A stretch of 64,000 bases of DNA from Microvirga sp052115485 (GCF_052115485.1 NZ_JBFRGU010000003.1:393657-457656); one strand, 5' to 3'. Counted from the stretch's first letter, positions 24,452 to 31,966 are shown. Notes: generated by a model from the letters alone, not told the origin. Made by a program: numbers and translations.

Positions 24452-25495
24452 GCTCGACTGATCTGCGCGCGGATATCCATTATCCGTTGAGACGCGGAAG
24501 TCTGAATGTCTCGGATGCGGTCTTGCTGCTTGCGGATTTTCTCCGCTCGTTTTTGCGATTGTTCCGGCGTCAGGGGCTTGTTGGCTGAGGCTTCGAGCAG
24601 CCGGTCCTCTTTCATCTTCTGGATCAGGAGCCGCAGTGAGGCAATCAAGCTCTCCAGGTTCTTCAGAGTGGTAGAAGCGTTTGTAAGCTGCTCTATTCTC
24701 ATTTGTAATATCTCTTTCAATGTCTATGAAGCTTTTCTCTGTCTGATCTAAAGCCTTTAACTGCAATCTACTCTCGACTGGCTCAACGTCTTGCGTGGAA
24801 AGGGTTTCGGCGTTTTGTAAGGGACACCGGGCAGCACGCGAAACGACTGATGATACGAGCATGTTTTGCAGCCCAATTCTGCCGATCAGCCGCTGCATCC
24901 ATGCTTTCCACTCAAGTCCATAAGTGGCGAAGAACTTCGTTCGTTTACCCTCCCAAGCCTGAGAGTGCTGAAATCGCAACTTTGTGCAGTAGCCTGCTAT
25001 ACGCTCAAGATTCTCTGCGACCGTACCCTCGCGCCAGATCAGGTCTGAGCGCACTCGACGTGGCCCAGGCCATTGTTCTCGCATGTCGCGGACGAAGTGC
25101 TCGGGGCTTAAGTGTCCCCGGCAGTCCACGACAAAATGCGTGTGAATCACGATTACCCGCTCATCGTGCGTAAGAGTTCGAGGGTCTACTCCGGCGAGGG
25201 TGCCGACGAGGTCCTGTTTTGTGTCGCTGCCCAGAAGCTTCCAGTGAACGAGATCGATCTCGACGGTTCCGCACCATCGCGTTCCTCGTTTGAGGAAGCC
25301 CGATCTCTGCGCACAGGCTCGCAAATCTCTCCGCAGGTCCTCAATGATACTGATGATTTCCAGAGCGGGATCGTCATGAAGTTTGACGACGCGGCAGGCC
25401 ATAATCAGAGTTATGAAACGTACTCGCTCCCACGGAGCGCGCGACATTGTCAGGATGCCTGCTGTCGCAGCCTCCCGGAAGGCTCCAATTTGCAT
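24173..25495 (-). CDS. rep: HUH-type rolling-circle replication initiator (Rep)-like protein
   Basis: This 440-aa protein shows the three motifs of HUH replication initiators: motif 1 RVRFITLI (residues 24-31), motif 2 HTH in VIVIHTHFVVD (His118 and His120), and motif 3 GYCTK with the nicking Tyr169 and Lys172. The middle and C-terminal part is a low-complexity linker (residues about 265-348) whose DNA also encodes a coiled-coil ORF in another frame. The start is 6 bp from the end of the 120-aa gene upstream, suggesting an operon. It may nick an island origin. Confidence 0.7.
   Translation of the reverse strand: MQIGAFREAATAGILTMSRAPWERVRFITLIMACRVVKLHDDPALEIISIIEDLRRDLRACAQRSGFLKRGTRWCGTVEIDLVHWKLLGSDTKQDLVGTLAGVDPRTLTHDERVIVIHTHFVVDCRGHLSPEHFVRDMREQWPGPRRVRSDLIWREGTVAENLERIAGYCTKLRFQHSQAWEGKRTKFFATYGLEWKAWMQRLIGRIGLQNMLVSSVVSRAARCPLQNAETLSTQDVEPVESRLQLKALDQTEKSFIDIERDITNENRAAYKRFYHSEEPGELDCLTAAPDPEDERGPAARSLSQQAPDAGTIAKTSGENPQAARPHPRHSDFRVSTDNGYPRADQSSMSAILNLLSSYPERDLLIDIPLAGLSLALITPLSWLRGDDSQKPFTANANELLDWCAEHGVKLDHHAVGSKHYCVICPRDDTERMMLMLAWL
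24448..24702 (-). CDS. Coiled-coil small protein nested inside the Rep gene
   Basis: This 84-aa protein is on the same strand as Rep but in a different frame, and lies entirely inside it. It is a strong coiled coil (LTNASTTLKNLESLIASLRLL, then KRAEKIRKQQDRIRDIQTSASQRI). ATG at 24702 follows AAAGAGATATT and gives a plausible site. The Rep frame over the same DNA encodes a low-complexity linker, which fits overprinting of one gene by another. Expression is not proven. Confidence 0.55.
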   Translation of the reverse strand: MRIEQLTNASTTLKNLESLIASLRLLIQKMKEDRLLEASANKPLTPEQSQKRAEKIRKQQDRIRDIQTSASQRIMDIRAQISRA

Positions 25496-25501
25496 GGCAA
25501 T

Positions 25502-25864
25502 TCACCATGCAACGCGATGAAGCCATTCGTTGAGACTCTGCCGCGTCTCAAGTGTATCCGGGCTGTAGTGTTCGATTTTACAGTATGTCGCCAACGGCTG
25601 GTGCAACGTGCCATCGGCTGCCCATACGGCTCGGATAACCACAGTCCAGTCAGAAGATGAGATCGTGACACGCCAAGACGAACAGTTTTCCGGTACACCT
25701 GAGCGATTTCCGATCCTCACTGCATCCACGGCTAAGTCATTGATATGCCAATTGTTATCAGGGCTTCTCTCCCCGAAATCTGCTGGTTGAGGCGATAAAT
25801 ATCGACTGAGAAGGCGTTGGACTGCTAATGTATTTGCGTAGTGAAAAGAGTCAAATTTGTTCAT
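25502..25864 (-). CDS. Unknown protein upstream of Rep
   Basis: This 120-aa protein ends 6 bp before Rep starts and probably shares its mRNA. It begins MNKFDSFHYANTLAVQRLLSRYL and contains WRVTISSSDWTVVIRAVWAADG. No domain is recognised. Its promoter region is the 67-bp divergent gap with the 25932 gene, which carries an inverted repeat. Confidence 0.6.
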   Translation of the reverse strand: MNKFDSFHYANTLAVQRLLSRYLSPQPADFGERSPDNNWHINDLAVDAVRIGNRSGVPENCSSWRVTISSSDWTVVIRAVWAADGTLHQPLATYCKIEHYSPDTLETRQSLNEWLHRVAW

Positions 25865-25880
25865 AATGCTAGGTATTGAT

Positions 25881-25918
25881 GTGCAATAAAAGGGTTTTGG
25901 ATATGCTATTTATTGTAC
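25881..25918. promoter_or_regulatory. Inverted repeat in the divergent promoter of the Rep operon
   Basis: GTGCAATAAA (25881-25890) and TTTATTGTAC (25909-25918) are near-perfect reverse complements with an 18-bp spacer, in the divergent promoter region between the 120-aa gene and the 98-aa gene. Such spacing would suit a dimeric regulator, perhaps the HTH-like protein encoded at 25932. Confidence 0.55.
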
Positions 25919-25931
25919 GAGTTTGTGTTAT

Positions 25932-26228
25932 ATGATCGCAATAAATTTAGACGAATCTTATAGAAAACTACGAGAGCTTGGCTTGGTTTGTAGCCGACGT
26001 GAGTTTTCACGAAATCTACTCGACAAGGAGGTAGGCTATCTCTCTGCTGCCATTTTTCGTGACAGTCTTGGCACGCGTGGTGGACTGCGGGTTATGAAGC
26101 GGCTGAAAGAGCGGCTTGATGAAGTCGCAATGCGGATGCCACAGAGCCTGCGTGGAGAGATCGCAGAAGTTGCTGGTCGGCTAGATGAGAGTATGCGGGT
26201 GGCTCAGATTCTGGCGCAGGGGCGCTGA
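25932..26228 (+). CDS. DUF6626-like HTH-type small protein
   Basis: This 98-aa protein resembles the small alphaproteobacterial DUF6626 group: DESYRKLRELGLVCSRREFSRNLLDKEVGYLSAAI has the LGL-x-x-S-R-REFS and YLSA pattern with a likely helix-turn-helix. The ATG at 25932 is my preferred start; a GTG at 25923 is possible. It is divergent from the Rep operon and may be its regulator. The family resemblance is from memory. Confidence 0.5.
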   Translation: MIAINLDESYRKLRELGLVCSRREFSRNLLDKEVGYLSAAIFRDSLGTRGGLRVMKRLKERLDEVAMRMPQSLRGEIAEVAGRLDESMRVAQILAQGR

Positions 26229-26677
26229 TCGCTTTGGAGCGGGAAAGTTAGTTTCGTGAAGCTCATGTCACACAGAAACTAACTTTGTGACTTTCGATCT
26301 CAGACGAAACCAATGAGCCTGATTGATTTCGTTGCTCGAATTTTGTGTCTCTTTTTCAATACGTTAGCCAGTCCGCTGGAATTGCTGCTACGCTGGGCTT
26401 CGGGCTTCAGTATCGCCCCTTCAGCATACAGCAGTGCCAAGCCTGATAGCTGCTAAACTCAGTTTCCGCGCTGAAACGTGGCTTTGATGCCACACCTGAG
26501 TGCCGTCCTGAAGAAACTGACTTTTCCCCAGGCGGCCTATCAGAAGTTGATAACCAGTGCGCCGAGGTCGCTTTCAGGGCGAAAATCGCGTTTCTTCATC
26601 CGCAGGTTAGTCGGGCCTGACTTGTGGATGCTGTCAGCGCATACCGCATGCTCCCTTCAAGATGCTGGAGGCATACT
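26229..26677. other. Iteron-like non-coding region before the NTPase gene
   Basis: The 449-bp gap holds no convincing gene. It contains AAAGTTAGTTTC (26244-26255) and its exact reverse complement GAAACTAACTTT (26275-26286), plus GAAACTGACTTT (26513-26524) and AAACTCAGTTTC (26455-26466). It could be an origin, operator or promoter region. A 70-aa open frame (26478-26690) is dismissed since it runs across the NTPase gene start. Confidence 0.6.
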
Positions 26678-28321
26678 TTGTCTGTTGTAGCTGCCAAGAA
26701 AGAACTTCTCCGCTTTCTCGCCACTTCGACACCGGAGGTTCTCGCTTTGCGGGGGCGCTGGGGCGTAGGCAAAACCTTCACCTGGAACAGAGTTCTCAAG
26801 GAAGCAAAGAAGGATGGTGCTATTGCTATCGAAACCTACGCCTATGTGTCCCTGTTCGGGCTCGAAACGCTCGATCAGGTGCGAACTGCCACATTCGAGA
26901 ATTCAATTCCTCGGGACGAGATTGGTGCCCCAGCGAGCACCGAGACATTCCTGAAGAAACACTCCGGAATCCTGGAAAAAATCCCGGCACTCAAGAACTT
27001 GTCTGGCGGCATTCAGGCTCTGGGAGCGCTTAGCATTTCGAATACTATCATATGTATCGATGACTTCGAGCGGCGAGGAAGCAAGCTCAGGCCGGATGAT
27101 ATTATGGGCCTCATCTCTCAATTCAAGGAGCAGAGGAACTGCAAGATTATTATCATCCTGAATGAAGACGAGCTTAAAGATGAGGAACGGAAGGCATTTC
27201 GCAGACATCATGACAAGGTCATCGACCGATCCGTCGATTTTGCACCAACACCCGTCGAAGCTGCTGGAATTGCCCTCAAAAAGGAGGTGCGCTACTCCGA
27301 CCTGCTCAATCAAAGCTGTATTGATCTTGGCATCGACAACATACGGGTCCTTCGCAAGATCAACCGATTTATGCAGGAGGTTGACCCCCTGATCGCCGGG
27401 TTTCACGAAGAAGTGCTGAAGCAGGTAGCCAAGACAGTGCCCCTTCTTGTCCTAGGTGATCTCACCGGAGAACCTTCCATCGAATTTCTGAAAAGCCGGA
27501 AACAGGACCTCCTGAACCAAGGCCGAGAGAGACCCGAACAACCCGAGGAGGAGCGACGGTGGAGCGCTCTACTGGACGGGTATAATTTTTCTCATCTGGA
27601 TGAACTCGATTTAGCGCTCCTGGAAGGAGTGCAGCGTGGCTACTTTGATGAGGACAAGCTAAAGCTAGCCGCCAGCGACCTGGAGAAGCAGAGCAGCAGC
27701 CGTGAGGCCCATCAAGCCTTTGAAAGTGCTTGGGAGCTTTATCATGGTTCTTTCGATGACAATCGGGATGAATTCGTTTCCGCGCTGGAAGCAAATTTTC
27801 AGAATGCGATTCCATTTCTCACGCCGCGCAATCTCAATTCAACAGTGAAGGTCCTGAAAAAGCTGGGATGCCGAGATAAGGCGTTGGATATGCTGGGTCT
27901 CTATGTAGCCAAGCGCGTCGAGGAGATAGATTTCTTCGACCTTAATGATGATGCACTCCTTGATGCCGAGCTAGACGATCCAGACGTACGACAAGCGTTT
28001 CAGGAAAAGATCACATCTTTCGTCGATGAACGTGACCCTAGGGCCATCCTGATCGCCATCGGGCGGAATCGGGGTTGGGACCCCAAGGATATCGACCTGA
28101 TCGCGTCGCTTTCTATCGAGGAGTTCAAGCAGATGTTCAAAGCCACGAAAGGCTCCGATCTGAAGAGGATTGTGAAAACCTGCCTGGACTTCGGAAGAAT
28201 CGTGGATGCTGATAACAAGATGAAGGAAATACACAAAAAAGCGACGGATGCTCTTCGCGAGATAGGCACCGAAAGCCCATTGAATGCGCTCAGGGTTGGC
28301 AAATGGGGGGTAGTGGTGTGA
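26678..28321 (+). CDS. KAP-like P-loop NTPase, probable defence component
   Basis: This 547-aa protein has Walker A GRWGVGKT (residues 26-33), a Walker B segment IICIDDFERRG, and a later sensor-like NCKIIIILNEDEL, resembling KAP or STAND P-loop NTPases. A long helical C-terminus follows, which may sense a ligand or bind partners. The start is TTG at 26678, preceded by CTGGAGG six bases upstream. It lies just before a DUF3883 gene on the same strand and facing a C5-methyltransferase and Vsr gene. An NTP-driven role in restriction is inference. Confidence 0.7.
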   Translation: MSVVAAKKELLRFLATSTPEVLALRGRWGVGKTFTWNRVLKEAKKDGAIAIETYAYVSLFGLETLDQVRTATFENSIPRDEIGAPASTETFLKKHSGILEKIPALKNLSGGIQALGALSISNTIICIDDFERRGSKLRPDDIMGLISQFKEQRNCKIIIILNEDELKDEERKAFRRHHDKVIDRSVDFAPTPVEAAGIALKKEVRYSDLLNQSCIDLGIDNIRVLRKINRFMQEVDPLIAGFHEEVLKQVAKTVPLLVLGDLTGEPSIEFLKSRKQDLLNQGRERPEQPEEERRWSALLDGYNFSHLDELDLALLEGVQRGYFDEDKLKLAASDLEKQSSSREAHQAFESAWELYHGSFDDNRDEFVSALEANFQNAIPFLTPRNLNSTVKVLKKLGCRDKALDMLGLYVAKRVEEIDFFDLNDDALLDAELDDPDVRQAFQEKITSFVDERDPRAILIAIGRNRGWDPKDIDLIASLSIEEFKQMFKATKGSDLKRIVKTCLDFGRIVDADNKMKEIHKKATDALREIGTESPLNALRVGKWGVVV

Positions 28322-28449
28322 GGTGGGTTAACGGGGAATCGGTTACGGTGTGGCGGACGAACGCGGGAAGCTGCTTGAATGCGGCCTCGCAGGCTCAAGG
28401 TCAGCCTTACCCGGAAAGCTAGAGGTCCCACCCTTAAAGAGGTTTACAC

Positions 28450-29601
28450 GTGCAATTCGCGGTCAAGAAACTGACGATGTCCGATCTGACGTTCTTTGAG
28501 TACCAGTTTCGGCGCTTTCAGAACGAGGCTCGGGCCATCGGTGAACAGGGCAGCAAACAAAAGGCCATAAACCTCAACGCTGATGTCTTCGTGGACATGA
28601 TTTTCCCCCTTGCGAGGGGTAATGGCGAGAAGCGGCGATTCAACCTCCCGGTCGCAATCTATGGACCGGGATTGAGGCGGCAGCCCCAGGTGTTGACCCG
28701 TAAGGTCATATCCGCAGGAGGGGGCGGGAAGAACTGGCGCTTGAACGGCGAACTGGTCCCGGACCCAGAATTCGATCCAACCCGCTACCATGATCTGAAA
28801 CCGGGCGACCTCGCCCTGTTCGGACTTGAAGGAGATGGAATCCCCACAGGGATGTCACTTGTCTTGGTATCCCATACCAACGCAGACGACGCATCTATCT
28901 ATTCCGCGCTTATGAACCATCTTGGAAACCGCAAGATGGACGTGATCGACGCTGAGATTCTTGCTTCGGTAGTGGCCGCTTCGGCTCTCGACCATCCCAT
29001 ACGCGAGCTTCTCGATAGCGATCTGGACGATGCCCTCGAAGAGGCTGCCCTAGGATCAGCAGAAGGTCAGCGTCGCCTCCGCTCCCGTGGATCGCCTAGG
29101 AGGATGTCGGCAGAAGCGCTTCAGGAGGCTCGGGCGCGGGCTGAGGCAATTGGCCGGGCTGGCGAGGTTCTGATGGACGCGTGGCTGCGCGAGCAGGTCA
29201 AGAACGGGAAACTCAACTCTTCGACGTGGATATCTGAATCCAATGCTGTCAATGCCTGGGATTTCGATGCCGAGGAAACTGATGGAACGCTGACAAGATT
29301 GGAAGTCAAATCTACCGGAAAAGGTTTCGATCATCCCTTGCACATTTCTCATGCCGAGATCGAAAGTGCCGCCGATCCGGCAGCGCCAAGGACTGATCTT
29401 TATAGGGTATATGGGCTGTCGAACGGAACGGCTTCCTTACGTATAGCCAGGGACATCCGGGAATTTGCCAGGACCATACTGTCTGCTGTTGCCGGTCTGG
29501 GAAATGGGATCACTCCCGATAGCTACAGTATCGCCCCTGAACGCATTGGCGACTGGTCCCCGCCGGTTACCATCAGCATCCCCGATGATGAGGAAGAGTA
29601 A
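28450..29601 (+). CDS. DUF3883-domain protein with PD-(D/E)XK-like motif
   Basis: This 383-aa protein has a C-terminal DUF3883-like domain (GRAGEVLMDAWLREQV, then WDFDAEETDG and LTRLEVKSTGKGFDHPLHISHAEIESA). The Asp and the ExK of LEVKS fit a PD-(D/E)XK nuclease core. The N-terminal half (FEYQFRRF... NLPVAIYGPGLRRQPQVL) is unfamiliar. GTG at 28450 follows AAAGAGG. Its stop codon abuts the convergent dcm stop. It is likely the nuclease partner of the upstream NTPase, although this is inference. Confidence 0.65.
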   Translation: MQFAVKKLTMSDLTFFEYQFRRFQNEARAIGEQGSKQKAINLNADVFVDMIFPLARGNGEKRRFNLPVAIYGPGLRRQPQVLTRKVISAGGGGKNWRLNGELVPDPEFDPTRYHDLKPGDLALFGLEGDGIPTGMSLVLVSHTNADDASIYSALMNHLGNRKMDVIDAEILASVVAASALDHPIRELLDSDLDDALEEAALGSAEGQRRLRSRGSPRRMSAEALQEARARAEAIGRAGEVLMDAWLREQVKNGKLNSSTWISESNAVNAWDFDAEETDGTLTRLEVKSTGKGFDHPLHISHAEIESAADPAAPRTDLYRVYGLSNGTASLRIARDIREFARTILSAVAGLGNGITPDSYSIAPERIGDWSPPVTISIPDDEEE

Positions 29602-31113
29602 TCACTCCGCTGCGACTACCGTACCAGCAAGCATGCGCCCCGAAATTGCTCTGTCCAGCGCAATCTTGATCTGAGCGGCGAGCCGCTCTGCCATCAATGG
29701 AGGAACGGCATTTCCGATTTGCCTGTAGGCTGGGTTCATAGTGCCGCAGAAGACAAACCCATCTGGGAAGCTCTGAAGCCTTGCAGCCTCCCGAACGCTG
29801 ATTACACGTGCCTGCTTGCTGTCATAGTGGATATGCGAGTACGTGTCCTTGCCAATGTGAGCCAGGAGAGTGCGTGAGGGGAAGTCCGGTCGAAGTTTCC
29901 ACCAACGGTTCGGGAAACTCCCTACAGGATAGGGAGGCACCATCGCTCTATAGAGCCGCTGCTTCTCCGCACCAGAGACTCGCTTTCCTGATTTCTCCAG
30001 AGAGCGGATGTGTTGTTCCCAGAGTCGTACTGCGGTCACGTGTGCGATTGGGTATTCGGCACCATTGGGCATCTCCCGGAAGATTGCCGCATCTCTTGGC
30101 AGGTAGCGAATTACATGGTCCCTGAGCCCATCCTCCGGAGCTTCGAAATCTCGCCAATTGCGCATCCGTCGCGCATATTCCGGCAGTTTCTTTCGCGAGG
30201 GATACGGCACCGGTTGGTCGAAGCGGCGTGCGCCACGACGCAACTTGCCTTCCAGGTGGAGTGTGATCGGAGGAAGGTCGCCAAGAGCTTCCTCGCAAGT
30301 CACGGGGGCATCCATGTCAGGGTTCCCGTGATCTGCTTCCACGAAGTGGCCTTCAGCAAAAAGGTCTACAAGTTTCAGTGCTACCGACCGGGTTCCGTTG
30401 TATCCAGGCGGTAGGGTCATGTGGCGTGAAGCCTTGGGGAACTCGATTGAGGTCCCGAGGTCCTTATGGACAGCCATCAGAAAAACCCGGTCGCGCATCT
30501 GTGGCACGCCATGAAAGGCCGTGTTGATCAGGCTATAGCGGGCAACATAGCCGAGGTCTGTCAGGACTTCGGCAATCTCACCCATGACATTATGGCCTCC
30601 ATAGTTGAGAACGTCAGGGACATTCTCAACAAGGATGGCAAGAGGCTTCGTAGCCTTCACATAGTGGATATACCGAAGGTAGAGATTTCCGCGCGGGTCT
30701 ACCTTGAAGGCAGATGGATGGTCGGCCACATCCCGGAGTTTGGCCCGGCCAACACGAGCATACGCTTGGCATGGAGGACCTCCGACGATCACGTCGAACG
30801 CTTCATCTACAGGACCGAGGCCAAGCTCAGCGGTGATTTCCTCTGGCTCCATAGCGGTGATATCGCGCGGCTTGGCGTGCCGCTCGAATGCATCCGAAGC
30901 AAGCCCCTTATGGAAGTTCATGGCATGGGTACGAGCCGCGATCTCATCGATTTCGACCGCAGCATCAATTCGGAACCCGGCAGCCTGAAACCCTAGCGAG
31001 ATACCACCGCATCCGGCGAATAGGTCCAGGACGCGCGGCTGGCCGCCAGACATCAGTCTTGCCAGCTTCTGCGCAATGATGTTGCCCTTGACCTGTCGCA
31101 CGCTACTGTCCAC
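29602..31113 (-). CDS. dcm: DNA (cytosine-5-)-methyltransferase
   Basis: This 503-aa enzyme transfers a methyl group from SAM to C5 of cytosine. Motif I is DLFAGCGGISLGF, motif IV with the catalytic Cys is GGPPCQAYARVG, motif VI is ENVPDVL, motif VIII is QMRDRVFLM, and motif X is YRQIGNAVPPLMAERL. The catalytic motif is PCQAY rather than the commoner PCQPFS. The recognition domain lies between motifs VIII and IX. It overlaps the vsr gene by 11 bp, so the two are coupled. It probably protects the host from the restriction enzyme of the module. Confidence 0.93.
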   Translation of the reverse strand: MDSSVRQVKGNIIAQKLARLMSGGQPRVLDLFAGCGGISLGFQAAGFRIDAAVEIDEIAARTHAMNFHKGLASDAFERHAKPRDITAMEPEEITAELGLGPVDEAFDVIVGGPPCQAYARVGRAKLRDVADHPSAFKVDPRGNLYLRYIHYVKATKPLAILVENVPDVLNYGGHNVMGEIAEVLTDLGYVARYSLINTAFHGVPQMRDRVFLMAVHKDLGTSIEFPKASRHMTLPPGYNGTRSVALKLVDLFAEGHFVEADHGNPDMDAPVTCEEALGDLPPITLHLEGKLRRGARRFDQPVPYPSRKKLPEYARRMRNWRDFEAPEDGLRDHVIRYLPRDAAIFREMPNGAEYPIAHVTAVRLWEQHIRSLEKSGKRVSGAEKQRLYRAMVPPYPVGSFPNRWWKLRPDFPSRTLLAHIGKDTYSHIHYDSKQARVISVREAARLQSFPDGFVFCGTMNPAYRQIGNAVPPLMAERLAAQIKIALDRAISGRMLAGTVVAAE

Positions 31114-31522
31114 CCACTCGAAGAAATCCTTCTACACGCTGTCGGAGCACCTTAGCGTCTGCTGTTTCGCACTCCCAGATGGTCAGGACATCCCATCCAC
31201 TGTTTTGAAGGGCCATGTCATTGCGCCTGTCACGCTCGACATTCGAGGCGAACTTCCGCTCCCAGAAATCGATTCTGCTTTTGGGCATGTAGGCGAAACG
31301 ACATCCAGGATGTCGATGCCAGAAACAGCCCCGCACCTCGATGATCTTCTTTCGGCCTTTCATGACAATATCAGGACGCCCAGGCAGGTCCCTTACGTGG
31401 AGTCGGTACCCTATACCAAGCTCCCGCAACAAGCGCCTCACGACAAGCTCCGGTTTTGTGTTGCGCCCTCGAATAGCGCTCATCATCCGGCTGCGAGTGG
31501 CAGGGGGCACAATGTCGATCAT
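31103..31522 (-). CDS. vsr: Very short patch repair endonuclease Vsr
   Basis: This 139-aa endonuclease repairs T:G mismatches from deamination of 5-methylcytosine. Vsr hallmarks are RMMSAIRGRNTKPELVVRRLL, RPDIVMKGRKKIIEVRGCFWHRHPGCRFA (metal Asp, and catalytic His and Cys region) and the later WERKFASNVERDRRNDMALQNSGWDVLTIWECE. ATG at 31522 is preferred, with a TTG at 31543 the alternative. Its 3' end overlaps dcm by 11 bp. Presence beside a C5-methyltransferase confirms their joint role. Confidence 0.9.
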   Translation of the reverse strand: MIDIVPPATRSRMMSAIRGRNTKPELVVRRLLRELGIGYRLHVRDLPGRPDIVMKGRKKIIEVRGCFWHRHPGCRFAYMPKSRIDFWERKFASNVERDRRNDMALQNSGWDVLTIWECETADAKVLRQRVEGFLRVGGQ

Positions 31523-31710
31523 GTTTTGACGAACCGGCGGCAAGAGATTGGGCGGCTTGGGATGTAAAATCCTGAAGTGATCACGGTTCCTCGATTGTTC
31601 GAACTAGGAGTGGCTGGTGAGGCTTCAGGCAAACATTCCAGGAACTCTTATATGGCAGATCGCCACCAAATTGGCACTGATTTCGCCACATGGTGGCAAG
31701 AAACGACATG

Positions 31711-31732
31711 ATATATGCCACTTGGCATATAT
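31711..31732. promoter_or_regulatory. Island palindrome at the right end
   Basis: ATATATGCCACTTGGCATATAT (22 bp) is a palindrome with a single mismatch and has the TATGCCA-TTGGCATA core of the operator at 19882-19897. It lies about 41 bp from attR. A further GCCACATGGTGGC element (31685-31697) is nearby. Confidence 0.65.
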
Positions 31733-31745
31733 GTGGCAGAAGAAA

Positions 31746-31768
31746 AAGCCCCTGAAGTGCAGGGGCTT
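31746..31768. terminator. Hairpin next to attR
   Basis: AAGCCCCTG (31746-31754) and CAGGGGCTT (31760-31768) form a 9-bp stem with a five-base loop. There is no clear U-run on the plus strand, but the minus strand reads AAGCCCCTG...CAGGGGCTTTTTCTTC, consistent with termination of tRNA-Leu transcription. Confidence 0.6.
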
Positions 31769-31772
31769 AGGC

Positions 31773-31833
31773 ATGGTGCGGACGGCGGGGGTCGAACCCG
31801 CACGGGCATAGCCCGAGGGATTTTAAGTCCCTT
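31773..31833 (-). repeat. attR: 61-bp direct repeat within tRNA-Leu
   Basis: These 61 bases are identical to 17987-18047. They comprise the CCA end and the 3' part of the intact tRNA-Leu(UAA) gene. The 5' part of the tRNA (31834-31859) continues the chromosomal sequence. Confidence 0.93.
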
Positions 31834-31859
31834 GCGTCTACCAGTTTCGCCACGTCCGC
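31774..31859 (-). tRNA. tRNA-Leu(UAA), integration target
   Basis: The minus strand reads GCGGACG at the 5' end, paired with CGTCCGC plus discriminator A and an encoded CCA at 31776-31774. The anticodon stem AGGGA/TCCCT encloses CTTAAAA, giving anticodon TAA. It has the long variable arm of a leucine tRNA. The island restores its 3' part, so the tRNA stays functional. Confidence 0.95.
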
Positions 31860-31966
31860 GTTGTGGAGTCGGGAGGGATCGATTTTCCCGCTCGGAGTAG
31901 GAAATGCTCTACTGAGGTGACGGTTAGCGGGCTGCGTGGAGGAGCGCAAGTCGCTCGCCCGAGAAG

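Larger units (their letters stand above)
17987..31859. mobile_element. 13.9-kb integrative island in tRNA-Leu(UAA)
   Basis: The element is bounded by 61-bp direct repeats, the right one within an intact tRNA-Leu gene, and carries a tyrosine integrase next to the left repeat. Its base composition is lower in GC than its surroundings in many genes. Cargo includes regulators, a serine recombinase, an HUH-type Rep and a probable restriction or defence module. I see no conjugation (VirB, relaxase, coupling protein) or phage structural genes, so it would depend on a helper or natural uptake to move. Confidence 0.9.

Noticed and set aside
26478..26690. 70-codon open frame before the NTPase gene
   Set aside because: It overlaps the NTPase start region in another frame, has no ribosome-binding site or family pattern, and lies among iteron-like repeats.
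31617..31811. 64-codon plus-strand frame near attR
   Set aside because: It runs into the tRNA-Leu gene and the att repeat, with no protein resemblance.
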